From Desulfolucanica intricata (lineage in GTDB: Bacteria; Bacillota; Desulfotomaculia; Desulfotomaculales; Desulfofarciminaceae), in NCBI RefSeq assembly GCF_001592105.1, contig NZ_BCWE01000003.1, positions 1 to 64,000 on the forward strand: a stretch of DNA of 64,000 nucleotides, read 5' to 3'. Below, one piece after another: positions 52,965-60,804 of this stretch. Numbering within the stretch: position 1 is the first letter of the stretch; each line of letters opens with the position of its first letter. The position numbers and the translations under genes are program-made. Under the pieces are notes generated by a model. The model did not search any database, was not told where the DNA came from, and worked only from the letters and a program-made list of their open reading frames with translations.

Positions 52965-53867
52965 TTAATTCATGTCCTTGAGTGGTTTTATATGAACAGT
53001 CCAGCGGCTTAGATCTATATCCCCCGACGAAACATTCTCGGGTGAAAAGCCAAAGCTTACCAGGCGGGCACTTAATGGCTCCACAGACATTTTAGCAATC
53101 TCAAAAGGTGCAGCTGCAACTTCCTGCTGCCTGGCATCTTTTATTGCCAGATTCAGTTTACTAAATTTAACCGGGCGCTTACTGCCGTTTCGTATTACTA
53201 CAGTAGCTATAAGTTTCCCGTCATCTTTAAATTTAGCCTGTACAGGAGAAAAGTCAACTGTGTTGGGCTTGAGCGGAGGTAAAGTCTTTATATAATTTGT
53301 TACAGCTTTAATTTGCTCTTTGGAGAATTTTTTCGGCAAAACTATAGATTTTAGTTTAACTGTACGGATTACCCGCGGTTTACCCTCTATGCTTATACTC
53401 CAATCATCCTGTGGAATTTCATCAACAAATATATTTTTGCGGTCGAAATATGCCTCACCGGGCCGGACAGTATGTGGTGGGATATCTCCCAATTTACTTA
53501 AATCAATCACCTGCTTTGCCAGTACTTTATTTTCCTTGTTAGATATTACCAGGGGCATACTGCTAAGCCGCAAGGGATGAGATAGCCCGTTACGAATATA
53601 GAAACCAATTTCCACTTTATCTTCCGATGCAACAACGTATGATCCATGTATATCAATATTCCCCTTCTTAAGAGGCGGTAGTTGAGATATCTCCTTTTGC
53701 ATTAAGTCCCTATGCTTTTGCCTTACTTGATAAGCTGTATCAGGATTCAGGGAAAGAGTTACCTCTACATATTCCTGCTCACTGTTTTCCGCTGCACCAT
53801 TCCCTGCAGAGCCGTTTTTAGCTGCCAAATCATTAACTTCCTCATTATTTTTTTGGTCCTTATCCAT
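52965..53867 (-). CDS. SLAP-domain protein (two repeats), paralogue 1
   Basis: I start at ATG 53867 (300 residues) after GGGGGA. No signal peptide is seen; the N-terminus is Asn/Asp/Ala-rich. Two SLAP-type repeats follow: SQLPPLKKGNIDIHGSYVVA with SKLGDIPPHTVRPGEAYFDR, and TLPPLKPNTVDFSPVQAKFK with a less conserved end. The LPPLKP and IPPxTxRPGxxxF signatures match the SLAP domain known from accessory Sec/S-layer assembly proteins of Bacillus. It is probably a cytosolic or membrane-linked factor for S-layer protein export or anchoring. It is closely related to the protein at 54016. Confidence 0.82.
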   Translation of the reverse strand: MDKDQKNNEEVNDLAAKNGSAGNGAAENSEQEYVEVTLSLNPDTAYQVRQKHRDLMQKEISQLPPLKKGNIDIHGSYVVASEDKVEIGFYIRNGLSHPLRLSSMPLVISNKENKVLAKQVIDLSKLGDIPPHTVRPGEAYFDRKNIFVDEIPQDDWSISIEGKPRVIRTVKLKSIVLPKKFSKEQIKAVTNYIKTLPPLKPNTVDFSPVQAKFKDDGKLIATVVIRNGSKRPVKFSKLNLAIKDARQQEVAAAPFEIAKMSVEPLSARLVSFGFSPENVSSGDIDLSRWTVHIKPLKDMN

Positions 53868-54015
53868 TAAAATATTCCCCCTGATTAAATAATTCTTGCC
53901 ATAGTTTTTAAAACCGGCTTTCTTAGATTTATTATGTAATTTTATCATACTATTACCGCACTATGACCTATTTTAACACATTTAACTAATACTGGACATG
54001 TTTTTAGGAAATACA

Positions 54016-54900
54016 TTATTTGTCAATAATTTCAACAGACCACTTGCTTAGATCCGGTTTCTCCACTATAACAGTATCTGCAGGATATGCAAAAGTCCAC
54101 AAGCGGGCTTTATTAGGCCTTATTAACAGGTCGTCTATATTAAATAGAGCCGTTGCCACTTTTCGCTTTCTGGCATCTAGAAGTGCAAGTGTTAATTTAT
54201 TAAACTTAACTGTTTTTTCACTTGCATTGCGGAATATAACTGTGGCTACAAGTCTTCCGTCTTCTATTAATTCAGCACTATAGGGGGATATATCCAAAGT
54301 ACCGGGCTTAATTGCAGGGAGTTCGCGCAAGAGTATTTCCAGATCTTCCCGCTCCTTGTCAGGAATCCAATCCGGTAAGTTTTCGAATTCAATATTAACT
54401 GTTTTTTCAGCTTTAATTTTATTAAAAATAATTTTCCAATCATCCCGCGGGATATTATCTACAAAAACATTTTCTCTGTCAAAAAATATTTCTCCGGGCC
54501 GGGCAGTATGAGGCGGGATATCTCCTAAGTTACTCAATTGAAAAAATTGGCGGGCCAACTCTTTTTTCTCCTTGTTAATTAAAATCAGGTACATGCCGCC
54601 TAAACGTATGGTTCGATTAAGCCCGTTACGAATATAAATACCAACTTCAACTTTGTCCCCCGATGGCACAATATATACTCCGTTTATAGCTATTTCGCCC
54701 TCTTTAATGGGAGATAGTTGAGCTAATTCCTTAATCATAAATTCCTTCTGCTTATCGGAAACCCGGTCCGCAAAATCGGGGTGTACAGAAAGAGCAATTT
54801 CAACATTCTTTTCTTTACCTGTTAAATCTTCCTCAGAAATAGTATCGGTCTCGGTAGGCTGTCGGTTTGTTACAAATAGTCCTTTTAAAAATTTCAGCAT
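54016..54900 (-). CDS. SLAP-domain protein (two repeats), paralogue 2
   Basis: The 294-residue protein has the same layout as its downstream neighbour: EIALSVHPDFADRVSDKQKE, AQLSPIKEGEIAINGVYIVP, SNLGDIPPHTARPGEIFFDR and a second repeat from ELPAIKPGTLDISPYSAELI. An AGGAGG ribosome site precedes the ATG. The two genes are 148 bases apart on one strand and arose by tandem duplication. In Bacillus, SLAP proteins adjoin secA2; no SecA2 gene is in this window. A role in S-layer protein handling is therefore an inference from the domain. Confidence 0.82.
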   Translation of the reverse strand: MLKFLKGLFVTNRQPTETDTISEEDLTGKEKNVEIALSVHPDFADRVSDKQKEFMIKELAQLSPIKEGEIAINGVYIVPSGDKVEVGIYIRNGLNRTIRLGGMYLILINKEKKELARQFFQLSNLGDIPPHTARPGEIFFDRENVFVDNIPRDDWKIIFNKIKAEKTVNIEFENLPDWIPDKEREDLEILLRELPAIKPGTLDISPYSAELIEDGRLVATVIFRNASEKTVKFNKLTLALLDARKRKVATALFNIDDLLIRPNKARLWTFAYPADTVIVEKPDLSKWSVEIIDK

Positions 54901-55286
54901 ATTTTTTCCTCCTGGCAGCTGAGAGCATTTTATTTCAATATTTTAAACAAGGTTATTATAACCTGAATTTAATGTAATCTCAACAAAACTTTACAAATTA
55001 CTCCTACCTATCCCCGGATGTTGAACCGACTGTTTCTTTTGGCAGTATCTATGAAGCTGAGCAAGAAAAAGTAATTCCGCTATTTTCCCTATCCACAATA
55101 ACAGTTCTGGAGTTTTACCGTAACTCCAAAAAGCTTTGCCTTTCTTTCTTCCATAGCATTACCACCATTTAATAACAGCCAGATGGGCAGCCATTTAAAC
55201 GTATCCGTAAAACGACGAAAGCCGCCGGGAATGGCGTCTTTCTTTTTTAGATATCATCTCTATGCAAAGATATAATATCACTGAAA
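54901..55286. other. Boundary region between surface genes and toxin-antitoxin genes
   Basis: About 390 bases without a credible gene. A plus-strand open frame (about 54979-55170, including GSIYEAEQEKVIPLFSLSTI) lacks a start codon and matches nothing I know; it may be debris. A hairpin (CGACGAAAGCCGCC/GGCGTCTTTC) with a T run follows at 55213-55247. No attachment site was recognised. Confidence 0.4.
55213..55247 (+). terminator. Hairpin with T run near the TA operon end
   Basis: GAAAG-CGCC and GGCG-CTTTC pair around GGGAAT and are followed by TTTTTTAG on the plus strand. It could also slow minus-strand transcription from the antitoxin gene. Confidence 0.55.
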
Positions 55287-56381
55287 TTATTCACTAGCCC
55301 ATAACTCATATTTAACCTTTTCTGCAGAGTGTTGATGGTATTTAAGGTACTTATCCTTTTGAAGCCGCCCAATAAGAATATAGGGAGGGATCTTCTGTTC
55401 GACACAAAAACACTTGATGTGGGGCAATGAATAATCTCCTTTTTTCACAAAACCATCATATTTTTCCGCTTCAATTAAAGTGTTTGCGGCATACTCATCT
55501 GCTTTGTCTTCCGCATCACTTTTCGCAAAATCATAGTCAATCAATTTATCCTCAATGTCTCCATTGATAATGTGCCCGATTTCATGAAAGAGTGTGAACC
55601 AAAAGACATCTGCAAACTTACGCCTAATGGTCATAATCAAGCTCAAAGTACCATCATCGTTCTTCTTGATAACACCCTGAACTGGAGCACCCCTAAAATG
55701 TTTAACAATCGAAAACTTAATTCCGCATTCAGCTAGGTGAGATTTCAACCGGGACTGAATCTCAGCAACATTTTCAAACATTAGTTCTTTCATCTGGGGG
55801 ATTTTTCGCTTTAACTTATCTATATCCAGTTCTTGTTCAATTTGCTGATTTTCCGTCAGCAAATCACACATTCTCAACCACGTGAACAAGACATATGGGT
55901 CCACATTAGTGGCCGTCGCCAAACGATAAGCACCTGCTTGTGATACTGCTGGAATTTGTTTTAGATTACTGACGTTTAATAGCTTCCTTAAATGGACCAC
56001 AAGCATAGGCCCGTGTACTTCCGGTTCTAGAAATCCTAGCTGTTTAAGGTATTTGACAATACCATTTAACCTTTTAAATATCTCAAGTTCTTTATCTGAG
56101 ATCTCATTGATGTCTTCAAAATCTGCTAACTCTTTGTCATAATTGGCCTGCAAATTAATCCAAAAACTAGTATCAACACCCAAGGCGTATTCTAATTTCT
56201 TGGCAAGAGAAACCGATATAGCCTTTTGACAATTAATCACACTACTAATATATGATTCTGTCAAGCCAACCCTTAAAGCCAATTCTTTTTGACTCATCCC
56301 CCGGTCTTCTAAGATCTCTCTTAGCGTCTCGCCGGGATGAATAATAAATTCACGGGATAAGCCACTCCTGTGTTTGACCAT
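55287..56381 (-). CDS. HigA-like HTH antitoxin fused to ImmA/IrrE metallopeptidase domain
   Basis: The 364-residue protein has a HigA-type start (EFIIHPGETLREILEDRGMS) and an XRE helix-turn-helix (about 18-75; QKELALRVGLTESYISSVIN). A middle helical region comes next, then an ImmA/IrrE domain with the zinc motif H266-E267-x-x-H270 in LFHEIGHIINGD. It follows and overlaps a HigB-like toxin gene by 32 bases, the usual toxin-first HigBA order. The HTH should repress the operon. The peptidase could cleave itself or a partner regulator; this is not shown. Confidence 0.88.
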   Translation of the reverse strand: MVKHRSGLSREFIIHPGETLREILEDRGMSQKELALRVGLTESYISSVINCQKAISVSLAKKLEYALGVDTSFWINLQANYDKELADFEDINEISDKELEIFKRLNGIVKYLKQLGFLEPEVHGPMLVVHLRKLLNVSNLKQIPAVSQAGAYRLATATNVDPYVLFTWLRMCDLLTENQQIEQELDIDKLKRKIPQMKELMFENVAEIQSRLKSHLAECGIKFSIVKHFRGAPVQGVIKKNDDGTLSLIMTIRRKFADVFWFTLFHEIGHIINGDIEDKLIDYDFAKSDAEDKADEYAANTLIEAEKYDGFVKKGDYSLPHIKCFCVEQKIPPYILIGRLQKDKYLKYHQHSAEKVKYELWASE

Positions 56382-56712
56382 GATAATCCACCACCCCCTT
56401 TATAATAACCGAATCACATTTTCTTAAAGAAGCAGGATCTAAACTATCTACATCGGGCTTAACAATGAGTCTGATATTACCGGAAATACTAATTCCGTAA
56501 TATCCTTTTAAATTACCTGTCAATGGATGAGGTTTTCCAAGCCCTGTAGTAAGATATATACCGAAATTAGCAGCAGCTTTTAGTTGATCATATCGTTTCT
56601 TAGTGTTTCTAGTTAAATCTTTCCCTATTTGCCTTTTCATTAAATCAAAATCGCTGAAGCACTTTTCTACTGCTTGGTTTTCATACTGAAATTTCACACC
56701 CCACATCGCCAC
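56350..56712 (-). CDS. HigB/RelE-ParE-type toxin
   Basis: The 120-residue protein has the HigB pattern: the N-terminal strand WGVKFQYEN, KRYDQLKAAANFGIYLTTGL, GKPHPLTGNLKGYYGISISG and NIRLIVKPD, with the basic and histidine residues of the RelE fold. Related toxins cut mRNA on the ribosome. Start choice is uncertain between GTG 56712 and ATG 56706; neither has an ideal ribosome binding site. It overlaps its antitoxin gene and lies at the edge of a decaying phage replication module, where it may stabilise the segment. Confidence 0.82.
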   Translation of the reverse strand: MAMWGVKFQYENQAVEKCFSDFDLMKRQIGKDLTRNTKKRYDQLKAAANFGIYLTTGLGKPHPLTGNLKGYYGISISGNIRLIVKPDVDSLDPASLRKCDSVIIKGVVDYHGQTQEWLIP

Positions 56713-56725
56713 CTAACTTTACCAT

Positions 56726-56760
56726 TTGGTTAACTTAACTAATTGGTTAATTGCATTATA
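56726..56760 (-). promoter_or_regulatory. Promoter and repeat operator of the toxin-antitoxin operon
   Basis: On the minus strand TATAAT (56760-56755) is followed by two TTAACCAA copies (56750-56743 and 56733-56726), 17 bases apart, then the toxin start. This spacing places the repeats over the transcription start, as expected for autorepression by the HTH antitoxin. Confidence 0.45.
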
Positions 56761-56849
56761 TGCTAGTCGCTGTCTTTTTTCAACATTATACAGAAAAAAA
56801 ATTATAGAATTAGCAGCGGTCATGCCTGATGGCTTGGGACAAATATTCT

Positions 56850-58260
56850 TTAGCCTTCATCACCCAGTACCTCCAACTTGCCGCCGTAATAGGTCTCGGA
56901 AATCTCCACCTCCTGATAAATTCTTGCTTTCACCGCATTAAGCAGTGCCTCTTGGCCGGCTTCCTTGTTAGCCAGTACCTGCATTACATCTTCGTCTATG
57001 GTTTCTTTGACAACCAAATGGTGCACTACCACCGTGTTCTTCTGACCCTGGCGGTGAACACGGGCATTAGCCTGCTGGTATAATTCCAAGCTCCAGGGCA
57101 ACCCGAACCAGATGATAGTGCTACCGCCGTTTTGCAAATTCAAACCGTGGCCTGCCGAAGCAGGGTGGGCAAGCATTACCGGCACTTCCCCCTTGTTCCA
57201 ATCCTCGATATCCTTTGGTTTATCCAGCACCCGGCAATCAAAGCGCTTTTGGATACGCTCTAATTCGTGCCGGTAAGCATAGTAGACTAACACCGGTTTG
57301 CCGCTGGCTGCTTCGATTAAATCCTCCAAGGCTTTAAGCTTTTCGTCATGAAGCACTTGAACATTGCCATGCTCATCGTAAACTGCCCCACCAGTCATTT
57401 GCAGGAGTTTATTTGCCAAAACTGCTGCACTCCCGGCTACCACATCACCTTCCAGCAGCGGTAGCAATGAATTTCTTTCCAACTGCCGGTACTGTTCCAT
57501 GGCCCTGGGCGGTAGCTGCACAAGCACAATGTTGTCCATGCGCTCCGGAATGTTTAGGTAATCGCCACTTTTCATGCTGATGCAAATGTCAGATAGCTTT
57601 TTGTAGATTGCTTCTTCCGCACCATCTTTCAGCTTGTAGGTGAAAACCACATTATGATTGCGCTTACCGGGTAAGAAGTAACGTTCCCGGTAACCCGTTA
57701 CCGTTTTGCCAAGACGCTGCCCGCTATCTAAAAGGTAAACCTGTGACCACAGGTCAATCAGCCCGTTAGGGGCCGGTGTGCCGGTAAGGCCCACCACCCG
57801 TTTAACCAAAGGCCGCACCCTGCGTAATGCCCTAAACCGCTGGGCCTTATGAGACTTAAAGCTTGATAGCTCGTCTATTACCACCATGTCAAAGGGCCAG
57901 TTCTTTTGGTAATAGTCAACTAACCACTTGGTGTTTTCCCTGTTTATCACATAGATGCCGGCGGTGGCGTTTAAAGCCTGGATGCGCTCTTTTTCTGTGC
58001 CCAGCACTTTAGATATGCGCAGGTGCTTTAGGTGATCCCACTTTTCAGCTTCAGCACCCCAGACCGATTCGGCCACTCTCAAGGGAGCAATCACCAAAAC
58101 CTTTGCCACTTCAAAATAGTTATGCAAGAGTTCTACAATGGCCGTTAAAGTGATCACTGTTTTACCAACCCAAGCCCATATCGAAAATTAGGCCAGCAAT
58201 GGGATTCTCTAAAACAAACTTGATTGCATATCGCTGGTAATCATACGGTATGAACTTCAC
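56850..58260 (-). pseudogene. SNF2-type DNA helicase of phage replication module, frameshifted
   Basis: The true start is GTG 58260 behind GGGAGGTGATG; it reads MKFIPYDYQRYAIKFVLENP, then IAGLIFDMGLG, and then stops. The frame resumes as KTVITLTAIVELLH after a 4-bp duplication (GGT became GGTTGGT at 58164-58170), which breaks the Walker A GLGKT. The rest has VIAPLRVAESVW, VVIDELSSFKS, LTGTPAPNG, ASAGHGLNLQNGG and QANARVHRQGQ, all helicase motifs. A GTG at 58157 could give a 435-residue protein without the ATP-binding lysine. Loss of function is very likely. Confidence 0.9.
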
Positions 58261-58340
58261 TGGGCATCACCTCCCGCATAAAGCCGCCTACTGCTTGAAT
58301 GGAATCTATACCTTTTATGCTGACTAACTGACACCTACTG
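58241..58340 (-). pseudogene. C-terminal remnant of a probable VRR-NUC nuclease gene
   Basis: A frame ending at TGA 58241-58243 reads VSIKGIDSIQAVGGFMREVM followed by PSEVHTV. It overlaps the SNF2 start, as VRR-NUC genes usually do in this type of phage module. No upstream nuclease core (the ExK region) is present before the primase gene. The remainder appears deleted. Identity rests on position and a short tail. Confidence 0.4.
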
Positions 58341-58456
58341 GCTCATTTTTTACTATTAATCTATAGAAAAATAACTACATAAGAGGTATATAGGAATTTC
58401 AGTCAGTTGGCGTCAGCCAGTCAGCATTTTCCTGAAAACTGACACCGGCTGACTCA
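58326..58456. repeat. Iteron-like repeats near primase and helicase genes
   Basis: AACTGACACCTACTGGCTCA (58326-58345) and AACTGACACCGGCTGACTCA (58437-58456) are direct copies. GGCTGACGCCAACTGACTGA lies in opposite orientation at 58399-58418. The shared pattern is nnCTGACrCCnnCTGrCT. The AT-rich spacer and the primase next door suggest a replication origin, but the last copy reaches into the primase stop codon. Confidence 0.45.
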
Positions 58457-60652
58457 ACTTAAGATGTCGAAAACTTCACCGGTTCCCGTTTGCGTTTTCT
58501 TACCAAGCTTAATTCCTGACCAACCTCTGGCACCGCTGTGTCCGATACGGATGCTTTCATAGCCCCGCTCTCTTAACATCTTACTAAAGGTGTTTTTCTT
58601 CACCGGTGTTTCACCATTATCCTCACACCACATTTCATAAGCACTGTATAAATCTTTGGTAGTTGTTTTGGCCTGGGGATTTAAGCTACAGCAATCCTCA
58701 AAAAACCCGCTTAACCTATCGGTCTCATCCTGGTATTCACTCACCGCTTCCAGCACTTGTTCCGGGGGATTGAGACCTTCCCCTTGCCAAGCTAAGCACC
58801 CTTTGACCGCCCAGGCAAGAATCGCCTCACCTTCTTTTTTCAGCTTTTCCCCCAGCTGCTTATCCCGTTCTTTAGGTGGAATCATCACCGTAAAAGGGAT
58901 TAACATGATCCTTGACCAGATGCCTTGATCCCGGCCCCGGATGTCGGGTTTATTGTTGCTGGCCAGCCAAATCTTGAACTGTGGTTTGTAGGTAAAAGGA
59001 TCCTGGCGCATATACCGCACCTGCAGCTCATCACCGCCGGTTATCTGTTTAATGAGGCTTTCGGCAAAACGCTGGCCATAACCCGTCTCCACCGTACTGG
59101 TAAAGCGCACCCCTTTGAGAGCCGCCAGCTCCACCGGAATGGTGTCGTGCTTTTTCTCCATCAACACTTCTGGCCGGGTGGTACTGGCATAGTCACCTAA
59201 AATGTATTGGATGGCTTCAATAAACTTACTTTTGCCATTACGCCCTGTGCCGTATAAAAAGAACAGTACTTCTTCACCACAGTCCCCGGTTAAGCTGTAA
59301 CCCACGGCCCGCTGGACAAAAGCCCGCACTTCCTCATCCGGCAGCACTCGCTCTAAGAAGCTATCCCACAGTTCACTGGTAGCTGCCTCCCGGTATTCCA
59401 CCGGGCAGATTTTGGTTAGCACCTGCTCCCTTTTGTGGGGCATCAGCACTCCGGTTTTTAGATCCAAAGTGCCGTTTTGCACATTTAAAAGCCAGGGGTC
59501 TGTATCCATCTGGTCATGAGCCACCGGCAGATGGCTTTCGGCCAGGGTGATCATATCTCTTTGCCGGGAGCGGGATTCGGAAGTAATGGCCCATTTGAGC
59601 ATTGCCCGGCGTTCGGCTTCATCATAAATCTGCATAGCTTCTGCTCCAATGCGGCGCACTGTATCTTTGGCTTTGCGGTAAATCTCACCACTATCATCAA
59701 TTTCCCAACGCCTACCGTTCCAAATAAACCATTTACCCAATTGATAGCAATAGCGGATTTCATCCCCGTGATGAAATACCAGGCGTTCGGCATTGCCGGT
59801 ATCTGTGCGGCGAAAAACTCCACCACCAAAATCACTGGCTGCTGAGCTAATACCCATCCACTCCCGCACCCGGCCTACAATTTTATCTCCCACTATTCCG
59901 GCAAGTTTAGGCCAGCCGCTTACAGGCATTCCTTTTTGCAGTTTGTCTAAAGCATAGCTTATCGCCCTGAGGCGCATTTCCATTTCTTCATCTCCTGCGG
60001 CTTGTACTACGGCTTCAAGAAATCTTTTAATCTCGCCTATTCCCCACCCGGCATGGGCCAGGGCACCGGAAAGATGTAATGCAGTGTCTTGCCGGACTCC
60101 TGGCTTGGGCCAATGTCTTGCAATTAATGCCGCTGCCGCTGTTAGTCTGGCAGCTTTCAAAAGTTCCGCCTTTGATAGCTCCCCGGGTTTACCCTTACCC
60201 ATCCAGGTTACTGCTTCACCGTTAGGATGGGTTGAAGGGGGAATCATGGTTTGACTGCCGGTACTTCTGATCTCTAAAATAGTAGCGTCCTTATCATTAG
60301 TGGGGTCTTGAAATTTGGTGGTCTGTGCTTCCGGACACCGGTACAATAAATGTGCTCGTCCGGTACCTTTCCTTCCGAAAGAAAGTCCTGTATCCGGCAT
60401 TAGAAGGCCAGCTATAATAACTGCCTCCGGTATATCGCAATCAATATCCACTATCCAATCCGAAGGTTCCCCTAGTAACAAACCAATATTGTGATCCGGG
60501 GTAAATATCTTATCTATTTCATCTACCCCAATTAAACGTTTTTGCCATTTAGCTTCTATTGGCTTTTTACCCTTGGGCTTAAGTGGAATACAGTGCCAGC
60601 CTCTTTCAAGCATCTCCCTTGCAGCCTTAACAATTAGGTTTTCTCTGGTCAT
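58454..60652 (-). CDS. P4-type primase-helicase (Prim-Pol plus D5-like ATPase)
   Basis: The 732-residue protein has an N-terminal Prim-Pol domain (about 5-190; GWHCIPLKPKGKKPIEAKWQ and the metal pair in WIVDIDCD). The D5_N/SF3 helicase part has Walker A GTGRNGKSKFIEA, then FTSTVETGYGQRFAE and FKIWLASNNKPDIRGRDQGI. A winged-helix end (TTTKDLYSAYEMWCEDNGET) completes it. It primes and unwinds at phage or plasmid origins. It starts ATGA-coupled to a small upstream ORF. The gene seems intact, unlike its neighbours. Confidence 0.93.
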   Translation of the reverse strand: MTRENLIVKAAREMLERGWHCIPLKPKGKKPIEAKWQKRLIGVDEIDKIFTPDHNIGLLLGEPSDWIVDIDCDIPEAVIIAGLLMPDTGLSFGRKGTGRAHLLYRCPEAQTTKFQDPTNDKDATILEIRSTGSQTMIPPSTHPNGEAVTWMGKGKPGELSKAELLKAARLTAAAALIARHWPKPGVRQDTALHLSGALAHAGWGIGEIKRFLEAVVQAAGDEEMEMRLRAISYALDKLQKGMPVSGWPKLAGIVGDKIVGRVREWMGISSAASDFGGGVFRRTDTGNAERLVFHHGDEIRYCYQLGKWFIWNGRRWEIDDSGEIYRKAKDTVRRIGAEAMQIYDEAERRAMLKWAITSESRSRQRDMITLAESHLPVAHDQMDTDPWLLNVQNGTLDLKTGVLMPHKREQVLTKICPVEYREAATSELWDSFLERVLPDEEVRAFVQRAVGYSLTGDCGEEVLFFLYGTGRNGKSKFIEAIQYILGDYASTTRPEVLMEKKHDTIPVELAALKGVRFTSTVETGYGQRFAESLIKQITGGDELQVRYMRQDPFTYKPQFKIWLASNNKPDIRGRDQGIWSRIMLIPFTVMIPPKERDKQLGEKLKKEGEAILAWAVKGCLAWQGEGLNPPEQVLEAVSEYQDETDRLSGFFEDCCSLNPQAKTTTKDLYSAYEMWCEDNGETPVKKNTFSKMLRERGYESIRIGHSGARGWSGIKLGKKTQTGTGEVFDILS

Positions 60653-60783
60653 GGAGCAACCGCCTCCAGGTGGCTGTTAAACCTTTTTATCCTAAGCCCT
60701 GGCTTTTCTGCAGCATCTATCCCGGCTGTCATACCTTCTGAAACCTCGCTGCCCCCTTTAAGCCGTTTTTGTATCACGTTCAA
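60649..60783 (-). CDS. Small ORF coupled to the primase gene
   Basis: From a TTG at 60783 (or GTG 60777) a 44-residue frame reads MNVIQKRLKGGSEVSEGMTA, then GIDAAEKPGLRIKRFNSHLE and AVAP. Its TGA overlaps the primase ATG as ATGA. AGGAGGG lies some 20 bases before the TTG, and an ATG in another frame stops after three codons, so a frameshifted start is possible. It occupies the space between polymerase and primase genes. Function unknown. Confidence 0.45.
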   Translation of the reverse strand: MNVIQKRLKGGSEVSEGMTAGIDAAEKPGLRIKRFNSHLEAVAP

Positions 60784-60804
60784 TGACTCATGAATGAAAC
60801 CCTC

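Noticed and set aside
54979-55170. Open frame between SLAP and antitoxin genes
   Set aside because: No start codon or ribosome binding site and no recognisable family; listed only as possible debris.
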